Assembly: GCF_003438995.1 (NCBI RefSeq)
Contig: NZ_QSUN01000003.1
Span: 227,507 to 291,506, forward strand
Reading direction: 5' to 3'
Length of the DNA: 64,000 nt
Source: Bacteroides sp. OM05-12
Lineage (GTDB): Bacteria > Bacteroidota > Bacteroidia > Bacteroidales > Bacteroidaceae
The translations under genes and the position numbers were made by a program. Shown in pieces: positions 18,922-27,420 of the stretch (position 1 is the stretch's first letter; every line of letters starts with the position of its first letter). A model generated the notes under the pieces. That model was not told the origin of the DNA and made no database searches. It worked only from the letters and a program-made list of their open reading frames with translations.

Positions 18922-19035
18922 ATACTATACATAAGCACTGACAAAGATAACCAAATATATTAAATGGGAAAAAGACCGGTTAGGGAAAGTTGGGCTCACC
19001 CGATAATTATTTAGGGTAGTAAAATCGTTTTTCAG

Positions 19036-19110
19036 CATACGGTCCTTTGCTTACAAACTCCTATCGTTTGCAAACAAAGGACCGTATGTTTGTCTTCAAA
19101 GGACCGTATG
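19036..19110. repeat. Three copies of CAAAGGACCGTATG, two direct and one inverted
   Basis: Two direct copies start at 19075 and 19097, exactly 22 bp apart, and one inverted copy lies at 19036-19049. The inverted copy can pair with either direct copy, giving two alternative 14-bp stems. The repeat sits between ilvC and the regulator gene in noncoding DNA. The 22-bp period matches the unrelated array at 12774-12899. Confidence 0.9.
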
Positions 19111-19127
19111 TTTTTTATCAATAGAGA

Positions 19128-19160
19128 AACGCCATCTCCGAGTATTTCAAAGATGGCGTT
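19128..19160 (-). terminator. Hairpin downstream of ilvC
   Basis: AACGCCATCT (19128-19137) pairs perfectly with AGATGGCGTT (19151-19160) across a 13-nt loop, 16 nt past the ilvC stop. The trailing minus-strand sequence is only moderately T-rich (TCTCTATT), so this may be a terminator or an mRNA 3'-end stabiliser. Confidence 0.65.
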
Positions 19161-19176
19161 ATTATCTATTTGGGAA

Positions 19177-20223
19177 TTAACTATTCTCCGGGCGGAGTTT
19201 ACGTACTACAGCACCGGCTTGCCACATTTCACTTTCACGAAGTTGGCGAAGTTCTTCATTCAATTTTTCACGATAATCAGGTTGTGAGTTGGAATCAATA
19301 GAACGTTGCGCTTCATTTCCACAGGCTACTTCAGCATATAATTTTTGGAAGACTGGTTTTGTAGCGTCATGGAATGGACCCATCCAATCCAATGCTCCCC
19401 TCTGTGCCGTCGTAGAACAATTTGCATACATCCAGTCCATACCGTTCTTTGCAAACAATGGCATCAGTGATTGAGTCAATTCTTCCACAGTTTCATTAAA
19501 GGCCTCCGAAGGTGTATGTCCGTTCTCACGCAACGTTTCATACTGTGCCAAAAGCAAACCTTGGATAGCTCCCATCAAAGTACCGCGCTCTCCTGTAAGG
19601 TCTGAATAAACTTCACGTTTAAAAGTGGTTTCAAATAAATAACCGGAACCTACCCCGATTCCCAAAGCTATAACACGATCATACGCTCTCCCTGTCGCAT
19701 CCTGGAAGATAGCATAAGAAGAGTTCAAACCACGCCCTTCCAAAAACATGGTACGAAGAGATGTACCGGAACCTTTCGGCGCAACCAAAATAACATCTAC
19801 ATCAGCAGGAGGAATAATACCTGTACGTTCTTTATAAGTAATAGCAAAGCCATGAGAAAAATAAAGAGCTTTTCCCGGAGTCAGATGTTTCTTTACGGTT
19901 GGCCATACTTCTATTTGTGCAGCATCGGAAAGAAGATACTGTATAATCGTACCACGTTTACAAGCCTCTTCAATATCAAACAGCGTTTCTCCCGGAACCC
20001 AACCGTCAGCTACAGCTTTTTCCCAAGTCTTGCCACCTTTACGCTGACCTACAATCACATTAAAACCGTTATCACGCAGATTTAAAGACTGACCCGGTCC
20101 CTGAACACCATAACCGATTACAGCTATTGTTTCATTCTTCAATACTTCACGTGCTTTCTCCAAAGGAAACTCTTCGCGGGTTACTACATTTTCTACAACA
20201 CCGCCAAAATTCATTTGTGCCAT
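19177..20223 (-). CDS. ilvC: Ketol-acid reductoisomerase
   Basis: A 348-residue enzyme converting acetolactate to 2,3-dihydroxyisovalerate (and the isoleucine analogue) with NAD(P)H and Mg2+. The nucleotide loop AVIGYGVQGPGQ, the substrate region VAPKGSGTSLR and the metal-binding DLTGERG and NETVEEL segments are visible. I chose the ATG at 20223 (MAQMNFGG), which gives the usual family start; an upstream ATG at 20259 would overlap the thioesterase gene. It is the last gene of the ilvD-ilvB-ilvN-thioesterase-ilvC operon and is followed by a hairpin. Confidence 0.97.
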   Translation of the reverse strand: MAQMNFGGVVENVVTREEFPLEKAREVLKNETIAVIGYGVQGPGQSLNLRDNGFNVIVGQRKGGKTWEKAVADGWVPGETLFDIEEACKRGTIIQYLLSDAAQIEVWPTVKKHLTPGKALYFSHGFAITYKERTGIIPPADVDVILVAPKGSGTSLRTMFLEGRGLNSSYAIFQDATGRAYDRVIALGIGVGSGYLFETTFKREVYSDLTGERGTLMGAIQGLLLAQYETLRENGHTPSEAFNETVEELTQSLMPLFAKNGMDWMYANCSTTAQRGALDWMGPFHDATKPVFQKLYAEVACGNEAQRSIDSNSQPDYREKLNEELRQLRESEMWQAGAVVRKLRPENS

Positions 20224-20251
20224 TTTCTTCTCGTTTTTAAATATAAACCTA

Positions 20252-21001
20252 TTAAACAAATATCACTTTACTACGGCAAACTATTTCATCACCGTTCTTT
20301 TTAACCTCAATATTATATTCATATTCATTTTCTTCTTCCTTAAAGAATGCAAGTGTATCCCCGTAATAACTCTCTGCCACATAAGCCATTTCAAAACGTT
20401 TAATTCGTTTTTCCTTAAAGACTTCTATAGGAAAGAGGTCAAGAATATGCTCTATATATTTGATACTGTTCACATGACCATTAATATCAATATCACTATA
20501 TTTTGTTTGATAATCAGTAGATACGGCTTTATCACTGATTTTAATTCTGCCCGGTTTCTCTATCGGACACTCCTTGTCACATACATAATCAACTATACTT
20601 CCCCCATGAAGCGTCAGCAAATCTGCCGGTTTACGGGTTTCCATACTTATCATAGCCCATACGGAACGCGCATAACCAATCGTTTTACCATCTTTATTCA
20701 AAATAGAGAAATTACGATCAGTGAAAAGACGATATACATTCTCCACCCAAGTCTGCACACTAAACGATTCATATTGAAACGGCAGTTCTTCCAGTTCTAT
20801 TGCTAAACGGGAAAGTACCCATGTATAATGGTTTTCATTTAAGGAAGCAATACCGAATCCTCTATCCGCAGCATGAAAGCCTGCACAATTCAATAAATGA
20901 TTGCCAAGCACACTCATCGTCAGATGACCTGTAAAATCTACATGGAAAGGCTCTGCTACAAAATCATATGTACCTACCTTATTTCTTTTTTCCTCTGTCA
21001 T
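20252..21001 (-). CDS. Acyl-ACP thioesterase (hotdog fold)
   Basis: A 249-residue cytoplasmic protein with two tandem hotdog domains (about 1-140 and 155-249), as in the plant/bacterial FatA/FatB-type acyl-ACP thioesterases. DINGHVNSIKYIEH carries the Asp/Asn/His region associated with catalysis in this family. It lies inside the ilv operon, 2 nt after ilvN, an arrangement I recall from other Bacteroides genomes. Branched-chain keto acids made by this pathway are primers of the iso-branched fatty acids common in Bacteroides, which may explain the placement; that link is inference. Confidence 0.85.
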   Translation of the reverse strand: MTEEKRNKVGTYDFVAEPFHVDFTGHLTMSVLGNHLLNCAGFHAADRGFGIASLNENHYTWVLSRLAIELEELPFQYESFSVQTWVENVYRLFTDRNFSILNKDGKTIGYARSVWAMISMETRKPADLLTLHGGSIVDYVCDKECPIEKPGRIKISDKAVSTDYQTKYSDIDINGHVNSIKYIEHILDLFPIEVFKEKRIKRFEMAYVAESYYGDTLAFFKEEENEYEYNIEVKKNGDEIVCRSKVIFV

Positions 21002-21003
21002 AT

Positions 21004-21561
21004 CTAAATATTTTTATTTTTTTGATATTTCGCTTCACGGTCTGCAAGATACTCATTTACTCTTTCAAAACAACTGGTGGTAATGGCAACCCGTCCCGAA
21101 CGCACAAATTGCAATACACACTTCAGTTCCTGCAATTCCTCATAAAGTGAAGTTATATCTTCACTTACTCCATTCTTTTCTACAATTGCAAACACAGGAT
21201 TAACCTCTACAATACGTGCATTATATTTTCTTATAACTTTAGATGCTGTCGGATTTTCCTGAAATATGGGTGTAGAAACCTTATATAAAGCTATCTCATG
21301 GAAATAGATCTCATCGTCCGTAAAATAATGCGCTTGCAGAACATCGATTTTCTTCTCGATTTGCTTTGCTACCTTTTCTATCGTATCCTGATCCGTCCAA
21401 GCTGTTATCGTATACTTATGTACCCCTTTAATAGAGGATGCCGATACATTAAGACTTTCAATGTTTATCTGACGACGAGTGAATACAGCAGTCACTTGGT
21501 TCAATAATCCGGCAATGTTTTCCGAATGAACGATCAATGTATATAATTTCTTATTGTCCAT
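21004..21561 (-). CDS. ilvN: Acetolactate synthase, small regulatory subunit
   Basis: A 185-residue regulatory subunit with an N-terminal ACT domain (about residues 3-78, YTLIVHSENIAGLLNQVTAVFTRR) that binds valine, and a C-terminal ALS-regulatory domain. It binds and modulates the large subunit encoded just upstream (26-nt gap). The next gene, a thioesterase, begins 2 nt after its stop. The symbols ilvN and ilvH are both used for this subunit in related genomes. Confidence 0.93.
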   Translation of the reverse strand: MDNKKLYTLIVHSENIAGLLNQVTAVFTRRQINIESLNVSASSIKGVHKYTITAWTDQDTIEKVAKQIEKKIDVLQAHYFTDDEIYFHEIALYKVSTPIFQENPTASKVIRKYNARIVEVNPVFAIVEKNGVSEDITSLYEELQELKCVLQFVRSGRVAITTSCFERVNEYLADREAKYQKNKNI

Positions 21562-21586
21562 ATTTATTTTGTCACCGTTTTAAAGT

Positions 21587-23284
21587 CTAACACTCCATTA
21601 ACATTTGATTTACAGAACCTCCCGGAGGTGTCATCGGTAATACGTTTCCTTCTTCTATCACACAAGCCTCTAATAGATAAGGACCATCTGTCGCCAGCAT
21701 TTCCCTGATCGCCTCATCTAATTCCTGTCTGGATAGTACCCGTTTCGCAGGAATATCGTATGCTGAAGCTATTTTTATATAATCAGGATTCATCATCGGA
21801 GTAAAAGAATACCTGCGGTTAAAGAACATAGCCTGCCATTGACGTACATTTCCCAGATAATTATTATTCAATAAAATCATCTTAACCGGAGCTTTCTGTT
21901 CCATAACAGTTCCAAATTCTTGTATGTTCATTTGTAATCCTCCGTCACCCATAAAGACGCATACAGTTCTATCCGGCCTCCCAAAAGTAGCACCTATGGC
22001 GGCAGGTAACCCGAATCCCATCGTTCCCAATCCACCGGAAGTAACGATACTTCGGTTCTTACTATATTTAAAATAACGCGCAGACATCATTTGGTTTTGC
22101 CCTACATCCGTGACAAGAACAGCCTCATTATTGGTAGCTTCACTCACAGCACGCACTACCTCGCCCATATTTAAAGTATCACTTGCCGGATATAGTTCAG
22201 GTTTAATAACCTTTTCAAATTCTTCCTTTTCATAAGAAGAGAAGCTATCCACCCATTCTTTATGATTATTAGGTTCAAGCAATTCCGTAACAGCTTTCAA
22301 GGTCTCTTTGCAATCACCCAAAACGGCAATATCCGTCTTTACATTTTTATCTATTTCAGCCGGATCTATATCAAAGTGTATGATCTTTGCTTGTTTGGCA
22401 TAGGTGTCTAACTTACCCGTTACACGATCATCAAAGCGCATCCCGACAGCAATCAGCACATCACATTCATTCGTTTTAACATTGGGAGCCAGATTACCAT
22501 GCATGCCTAACATACCCTTATTTAAAGGATGTGCAGTAGGCAATGCCGACAAGCCAAGCAACGTACATCCAACCGGCAAATCCGCCTTTTCTACAAAGGT
22601 ACGAAGTTCATCCTGTGCATTTCCCAGTTCCACTCCCTGGCCTACCAATACCAAAGGACGTTTGGCTTGATTTATCAATTCAGCTGCAACCATAATCGCC
22701 TCTTTATCCACATCCGGAACCGGAACATAACTGCGGATAAAATCGAGCTTCGCAGGCACATATTCCGTTGTTTCGACTTGAGCATTCTTTGCAAAATCCA
22801 GCACTACAGGTCCCGGACGTCCGCTCTTTGCTATATAGAAAGCCCGAGCTACCGCCCAAGCCACATCTTCGGCCCGGCGAATCTGATAGCTCCACTTTGT
22901 TATAGGCTGCGTAATACCCACCAAATCAACTTCCTGAAAAGCATCTGTACCAAGGAAAGCCGTACCAACCTGACCGGCAATAATCACCAGTGGAGTACTG
23001 TCAATCATAGCATCTGCAATACCTGTTACCGTATTGGTAGCACCGGGCCCGCTCGTTACCAAACAAACTCCGACTTCACCGGAAACCCTTGCAAATCCTT
23101 GTGCTGCATGCGTAGCTCCCTGCTCATGGCGAACCAATATATGGTTCATCCTGTCCTGATGATCAAATAAAGCATCGAATACCGGCATGATAGACCCTCC
23201 GGGATATCCAAAGATAGTTTTAACTCCCTGATACTCCAAAGAGCGCATCAAAGCTTCCGCACCTGAAATTATCTCTTTATCCAT
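21587..23284 (-). CDS. ilvB: Acetolactate synthase, large catalytic subunit
   Basis: A 565-residue thiamine-diphosphate enzyme that condenses two pyruvates, or pyruvate with 2-ketobutyrate. Domain order is TPP-PYR (conserved Glu in VRHEQGATH), the central FAD-binding domain, and TPP-PP with GDGGLQMNIQEFG and LLNNNYLGNVRQWQ. The sequence is complete. It lies 11 nt after ilvD and 25 nt before ilvN within the operon. First committed step for valine, leucine and isoleucine. Confidence 0.96.
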   Translation of the reverse strand: MDKEIISGAEALMRSLEYQGVKTIFGYPGGSIMPVFDALFDHQDRMNHILVRHEQGATHAAQGFARVSGEVGVCLVTSGPGATNTVTGIADAMIDSTPLVIIAGQVGTAFLGTDAFQEVDLVGITQPITKWSYQIRRAEDVAWAVARAFYIAKSGRPGPVVLDFAKNAQVETTEYVPAKLDFIRSYVPVPDVDKEAIMVAAELINQAKRPLVLVGQGVELGNAQDELRTFVEKADLPVGCTLLGLSALPTAHPLNKGMLGMHGNLAPNVKTNECDVLIAVGMRFDDRVTGKLDTYAKQAKIIHFDIDPAEIDKNVKTDIAVLGDCKETLKAVTELLEPNNHKEWVDSFSSYEKEEFEKVIKPELYPASDTLNMGEVVRAVSEATNNEAVLVTDVGQNQMMSARYFKYSKNRSIVTSGGLGTMGFGLPAAIGATFGRPDRTVCVFMGDGGLQMNIQEFGTVMEQKAPVKMILLNNNYLGNVRQWQAMFFNRRYSFTPMMNPDYIKIASAYDIPAKRVLSRQELDEAIREMLATDGPYLLEACVIEEGNVLPMTPPGGSVNQMLMEC

Positions 23285-23295
23285 ACTCTTCCCTT

Positions 23296-25098
23296 TTAAT
23301 CTATTAATCTCACAGCCCCTTTATCAGCCGAGCTTACCATACTTGCATAAGCTTTCAGACTTTTAGGAACATTACGTTTCCTTGTGACAGGCGTCATCGG
23401 GCGGGCTGACAATTCTTCATCTGTCAATTTTACATTAATCGTTCGTTCCGGTATATTTATCTCAATTATATCCCCATCCTGAATTTTACCGATATTTCCA
23501 CCTGCGGCAGCTTCCGGCGAGATATGCCCGATACTCAGGCCGGATGTTCCTCCGCTGAAACGCCCATCGGTTATCAAAGCACACTCCTTGCCCAGATGCT
23601 TCGATTTTATATAAGAAGTGGGATAAAGCATTTCCTGCATACCGGGACCGCCTTTAGGACCCTCATGGGTAATAACTACCACATCTCCACTCACTACCTT
23701 TCCCCCTAAAATACCTTCACAAGCAGCTTCCTGCGAATCAAAAACTTTTGCCGGGCCGGAGAATTTCCAAATACTTTCATCCACTCCCGCTGTCTTAACT
23801 ACACATCCGTCTTGTGCTATATTACCTTTTAATACAGCCAACCCTCCGTCTTTCGAATAGGCATGTGCTACATCACGGATACAACCATTGATACGGTCTG
23901 TATCCAACTCCTTATAATAGGCATTCTGTGATCCGAGTACAAGATTAAACTTACCGGCAGCCGCACTTTTATACTTCCCAATCGCCTCTTCAAGCACATT
24001 CGGACTGACAATACTATACTTATCAATTGCTTCCGCCAAGGTCATTCCATCCACACGGCAGACCGTAGTATCGATTAATCCTGCTTTTGCCAGTTCATCC
24101 AGAATCGCCATAATACCTCCGGCACGGTTTACATCTTGTATATGATATTTCTGCGTATTCGGAGCCACCTTGCATAAACACGGACTTTTACATGAAAGCA
24201 TATCGATATCATCCATTGTGAAATCAACTTCAGCCTCATGTGCAACCGCCAACAAATGCAGTACGGTATTCGTAGAGCCTCCCATAGCTATATCCAAGGT
24301 CATTGCATTCAAGAATGCCTGACGGGTAGCAATACTCCGGGGAAGTACACTTTCATCACCCTCCTCATAATATTTATAGGTATTCTTCACAATCAGTTTG
24401 GCCGCATCTTCAAATAGTCTCGTTCGGTTTTCGTGAGTAGCGACAATGGTACCGTTGCCCGGTAGTGCCAATCCGATAGCCTCATTCAAACAGTTCATGG
24501 AGTTTGCGGTAAACATTCCCGAACAACATCCGCATGAAGGGCACGCCCGCTGCTCTATCTTGGCTACATCCTCGTCACTGACACTTTCATCGGCTGATTT
24601 AATCATTGCATCTATCAAATCCAAATGTTGTCCGTCCAACTCTCCGGCTTCCATCGGACCACCGGAAACAAATACAGTGGGAATATTCAATCTCATTGCA
24701 GCCATCAGCATTCCCGGAGTAATCTTATCACAATTAGAGATACAAACCATTGCATCCGCTTTATGTGCATTGACCATATACTCCACACTGTCGGCTATGA
24801 TATCGCGGGAAGGAAGAGAATAAAGCATTCCGTCGTGTCCCATGGCTATACCGTCGTCAATGGCAATGGTATTGAATTCCGCAGCAAAACAACCTAGCTT
24901 TTCTATTTCGGCTTTCACCTTCTGCCCTATCTCATGGAGGTGAACATGCCCCGGTACAAACTGTGTGAACGAATTCACGATTGCAATAATCGGCTTACCC
25001 AACTGCTCCCTTGTCATACCGTTCGCAGCCCACAGAGCTCTCGCTCCCGCCATCCGGCGTCCTTGTGTACTGAACGAACTACGTAACTGATTCTTCAT
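23296..25098 (-). CDS. ilvD: Dihydroxy-acid dehydratase
   Basis: A 600-residue iron-sulfur dehydratase that turns dihydroxyisovalerate into 2-ketoisovalerate. Cluster cysteines are seen in CISNCDK and in [11 protein letters not shown]; the C-terminal [14 protein letters not shown] carries the catalytic serine region. It is the first structural gene of the operon and starts 23 nt after the leader terminator (25121-25157), so its expression depends directly on read-through of that attenuator. Confidence 0.96.
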   Translation of the reverse strand: MKNQLRSSFSTQGRRMAGARALWAANGMTREQLGKPIIAIVNSFTQFVPGHVHLHEIGQKVKAEIEKLGCFAAEFNTIAIDDGIAMGHDGMLYSLPSRDIIADSVEYMVNAHKADAMVCISNCDKITPGMLMAAMRLNIPTVFVSGGPMEAGELDGQHLDLIDAMIKSADESVSDEDVAKIEQRACPSCGCCSGMFTANSMNCLNEAIGLALPGNGTIVATHENRTRLFEDAAKLIVKNTYKYYEEGDESVLPRSIATRQAFLNAMTLDIAMGGSTNTVLHLLAVAHEAEVDFTMDDIDMLSCKSPCLCKVAPNTQKYHIQDVNRAGGIMAILDELAKAGLIDTTVCRVDGMTLAEAIDKYSIVSPNVLEEAIGKYKSAAAGKFNLVLGSQNAYYKELDTDRINGCIRDVAHAYSKDGGLAVLKGNIAQDGCVVKTAGVDESIWKFSGPAKVFDSQEAACEGILGGKVVSGDVVVITHEGPKGGPGMQEMLYPTSYIKSKHLGKECALITDGRFSGGTSGLSIGHISPEAAAGGNIGKIQDGDIIEINIPERTINVKLTDEELSARPMTPVTRKRNVPKSLKAYASMVSSADKGAVRLID

Positions 25099-25120
25099 TT
25101 TACCTTAAATCCCTTTTTAA

Positions 25121-25157
25121 ATTAAAAAGCCTCTCTCATCCATGTGAGAAAGGCTTT
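25121..25157 (-). terminator. Attenuator terminator of the ilv operon
   Basis: On the minus strand the 5' arm AGCCTTTCTCAC (25155-25144) pairs with GAGAGAGGCT (inside 25138-25128) around a short loop, with one U-G wobble, followed by TTTTTAATTT. It lies between the leader peptide and ilvD. The same 5' arm can instead pair with an upstream segment (25192-25203), giving the antiterminator. Confidence 0.92.
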
Positions 25158-25191
25158 AAAATATATCTTTTTACTATACAATTACATATAC

Positions 25192-25203
25192 AACCTTCCT
25201 CAC
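25192..25203 (-). promoter_or_regulatory. Antiterminator arm of the ilv attenuator
   Basis: The minus-strand sequence GTGAGGAAGGTT can pair along all 12 positions (two U-G wobbles) with the terminator's 5' arm AGCCTTTCTCAC. It overlaps the stop codon of the leader peptide. A ribosome that finishes the leader would mask it and allow termination; one stalled earlier leaves it free to block termination. Confidence 0.85.
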
Positions 25204-25274
25204 GATCTTGATGGAATCACCACGACGCGAATAATATGCAGAATTGCCAGGTTAATGGATGTTATTGTATTCAT
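25200..25274 (-). CDS. ilv operon leader peptide
   Basis: A 24-codon reading frame between the promoter and the attenuator. It encodes a peptide with Ile, Leu and Val crowded in its second half (LAILHIIRVVVIP, 9 of 13 residues), then four more codons and a TGA that lies in the antiterminator arm. This is the logic of the enterobacterial ilv leader, but the sequence is unrelated. Scarce charged tRNA for Ile, Leu or Val would stall the ribosome before the stop and favour the antiterminator. Expression has not been shown; the case rests on composition, position and the fit to the RNA structures. Confidence 0.9.
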   Translation of the reverse strand: MNTITSINLAILHIIRVVVIPSRS

Positions 25275-25306
25275 ACTTTCTATCTCTCGTTTTCTTAATT
25301 ATGTTG

Positions 25307-25337
25307 CAAAGGTAAGGCTTCTTTTATAATATGCAAA
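25307..25337 (-). promoter_or_regulatory. ilv operon promoter
   Basis: On the minus strand TTTG (25337-25334), 19 nt, then TACCTTTG (25314-25307): an exact match to the Bacteroidetes -33/-7 consensus. The leader start codon lies about 30 nt downstream. Confidence 0.9.
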
Positions 25338-25487
25338 CAAATTGAAGAAAAAAATCATATAATAATTATCATTTGAAAGTAAATAGAATATTATTGCCTT
25401 ATTTTATCACTAAAACAGTTCTTTTATCTCAAAAGAGAAAAAAGTAAAAAGCTCTCTTTTTGAAACTCTTAGTCTTATAAATTGTTC

Positions 25488-25495
25488 TATCTTTG
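25488..25495 (+). promoter_or_regulatory. -7 element of the C-S lyase gene
   Basis: TATCTTTG, an exact TAnnTTTG match, 16 nt before the chosen ATG. The best -33 match (TTTG, 25459-25462) is further away than usual. Confidence 0.6.
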
Positions 25496-25511
25496 TAAGA
25501 AAAATGAGCTT

Positions 25512-26693
25512 ATGGAATATAACTTTGATGAAATCATAGACCGAAAAGGTACCGATGCCGTAAAAATAGAAGGTTTATTAAGTAACTGGGGACGAACGGA
25601 TTTATTACCGATGTGGGTAGCCGATATGGATTTCCGTACTCCCGAGTTTATAATCGACGCTATACGAGAACGTTGTGAACATGAGATCTTAGGTTATACA
25701 GTTAAACCACAGAGATATTTCGATGCCATTCATAGCTGGCTCGATAAACGATACAACTGGAATGTCACGGAAGAAATGATTCAATTCACTCCCGGAGTAG
25801 TTGCCGGACTGGCTTTCGCTATCCAATGTCTTACAAAACCCGGAGACCGCGTTATGATGCAAACACCGGTTTACCATCCATTCTTTATTTTTACGGAGAA
25901 AAACGAGCGGGAGGTAGTCTATAACCCGTTAATACTGAAAGATGGCAAGTACCGGATGAATATTCCCCAATTTAAAGAACTGATAAAAACCTGTAAGCTA
26001 TTTATTCTTTGCAACCCACATAACCCGGGCGGACGTATCTGGACAAAAGAAGAGCTTTCCGAAATCGCGCAGATATGCCATGAGAACCATGTTCCGGTTA
26101 TTTCCGATGAGATTCATGCCGGTCTCGCTTTACCGGGTCACAAGCACCATCCGTTTGCAACTGTTTCCGAGGAAGCCCGCATGAATTCCATTACTTTTAT
26201 GGCAGCCAGTAAGGCATTCAACATCCCCGGGTTATCCAGCGCATACGCTATTATCGAAAACAAGACACTAAAAGAGCGTTTTACCGAACAACTGGAAAAG
26301 ACAGAGTCCGGTAGCGGACATATATTTGCCTTCCATACCGTAGCCACTGCCTATGAAAAAGGAGAAGAGTGGTTGAACCAAGTTACTGAATATATACAAG
26401 GTAATATCGATTTGTTGGATTCATTTCTACAATCTCACACGCCGAAAATAAAAGCAATTCGTCCGCAAGCATCTTATCTTGTATTTCTAGATTGCAGGTC
26501 ACTCGGAATGACTCAACAACAACTAATCGACTTTTTTGTAGAAGATGCCAAACTAGCCCTCAACGACGGTGCGATGTTCGGGAAAGAAGGTACCGGATTC
26601 ATGCGCATGAATGTCGGATGCCCGCGCAGTATACTGCAAAAAGCACTTAATAATCTGAAATTAGCCTACAATAAACACTTTCCCGACAAATAA
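25512..26693 (+). CDS. MalY/PatB-type PLP-dependent C-S lyase or aminotransferase
   Basis: A 393-residue fold-type I PLP enzyme. The ATG at 25512 (MEYNFDEIIDRKG) matches the family start; the upstream in-frame start at 25482 overlaps the -7 promoter element. PLP-binding features are ILCNPHNPGGR, SDEIHAGLALPGH and the Schiff-base K234 in AASKAFNIPGL. MalY/PatB enzymes act as cystathionine or cysteine C-S beta-lyases. The neighbouring UPF0597 gene (27416-28696), a possible cysteine desulfidase, hints at a sulfur-amino-acid theme, but the two converge and no operon is shared. Confidence 0.88.
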   Translation: MEYNFDEIIDRKGTDAVKIEGLLSNWGRTDLLPMWVADMDFRTPEFIIDAIRERCEHEILGYTVKPQRYFDAIHSWLDKRYNWNVTEEMIQFTPGVVAGLAFAIQCLTKPGDRVMMQTPVYHPFFIFTEKNEREVVYNPLILKDGKYRMNIPQFKELIKTCKLFILCNPHNPGGRIWTKEELSEIAQICHENHVPVISDEIHAGLALPGHKHHPFATVSEEARMNSITFMAASKAFNIPGLSSAYAIIENKTLKERFTEQLEKTESGSGHIFAFHTVATAYEKGEEWLNQVTEYIQGNIDLLDSFLQSHTPKIKAIRPQASYLVFLDCRSLGMTQQQLIDFFVEDAKLALNDGAMFGKEGTGFMRMNVGCPRSILQKALNNLKLAYNKHFPDK

Positions 26694-26697
26694 TTCG

Positions 26698-26705
26698 TAT
26701 CTTTG
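26698..26705 (+). promoter_or_regulatory. -7 element upstream of the SlyD-like gene
   Basis: TATCTTTG, embedded in the small palindrome AATTCG...CGAATT (26693-26710), 43 nt before the start codon. Confidence 0.55.
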
Positions 26706-26748
26706 CGAATTCAGAATAATCTGGAAAAATCATAAAGTGAAATTATAA

Positions 26749-27333
26749 ATGGAGACAACCCCAAACAAGTACATTACTGTAGCCTATGAGCTATATGTTA
26801 CAGAAGACGGCGAAAAAGACTTAGTAGAAAAAGCAACCACGGAACATCCTTTCCAATTCATTTCAGGATTGGGTACTACGCTCGATGCTTTCGAAGCTCA
26901 ACTGAAAGATCTGAAGGCCGGCGATAAATTCGAATTTACGATACCTTTCGACCAGGCTTACGGAGAATATGTCGAAGAGCATGTTCTTGATTTGCCTAAA
27001 AACATATTTGAAATAGATGGTAAGTTTGATACCGAACGTATCTTTGCAGGCAATGTAGTTCCTTTGATGAACGCAGACGGACAACGCATGAACGGTACGG
27101 TTGTAGAAGTTAAAGAAGACATCGTGGTTATGGATCTGAACCATCCGCTTGCCGGAAACAACCTTACTTTTGTAGGAGAAATCGTTGAATCACGTCCTGC
27201 TACCAACGAAGAAATACAAGGTACTCTCAACATGATGAGCGGTGGCGGTGGATGCAGTTGCGGATGTTGCGGAGACGACTGCGGCGATGAAGAATGTGGT
27301 GACGGCTGCGGTTGCGGCGGACACTGCCATTAA
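26749..27333 (+). CDS. FKBP-type peptidyl-prolyl isomerase, SlyD-like, Cys-rich tail
   Basis: A 194-residue cytoplasmic prolyl isomerase and chaperone. The FKBP domain is split by an insert-in-flap chaperone domain as in SlyD: YELYVTEDGE, FISGLGTTLDAFEAQL and DKFEFTIPFDQAYGEY form the FKBP part and IDGKFDTERIFAGNVVPLM begins the insert. The last ~30 residues are a Gly/Cys/His tail (for example CSCGCC, CGCGGHCH) suited to metal binding, as the His-rich tail of E. coli SlyD binds nickel. A long inverted repeat begins at its stop codon. Confidence 0.9.
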   Translation: METTPNKYITVAYELYVTEDGEKDLVEKATTEHPFQFISGLGTTLDAFEAQLKDLKAGDKFEFTIPFDQAYGEYVEEHVLDLPKNIFEIDGKFDTERIFAGNVVPLMNADGQRMNGTVVEVKEDIVVMDLNHPLAGNNLTFVGEIVESRPATNEEIQGTLNMMSGGGGCSCGCCGDDCGDEECGDGCGCGGHCH

Positions 27334-27420
27334 ATAAGTTAAGAGTTAAGAATGAAGAGTGGAGAGTTATATTATCCGAATGACAACTCTCAATTCTTCA
27401 TTCTTAATTCTTAACTTATT
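27334..27420. terminator. 36-bp inverted repeat, bidirectional terminator
   Basis: AATAAGTTAAGAGTTAAG... (27334-27369) is an imperfect inverted copy of 27385-27420 with about three mismatches over 36 bp and a 15-nt loop. It lies between convergent genes and its right arm overlaps the stop codon of the minus-strand UPF0597 gene. The A/T-rich arms supply T-tracts in both directions. Confidence 0.75.

Noticed and set aside
22529..23170. Plus-strand 213-codon frame
   Set aside because: Antisense to ilvB, which is complete and conserved.
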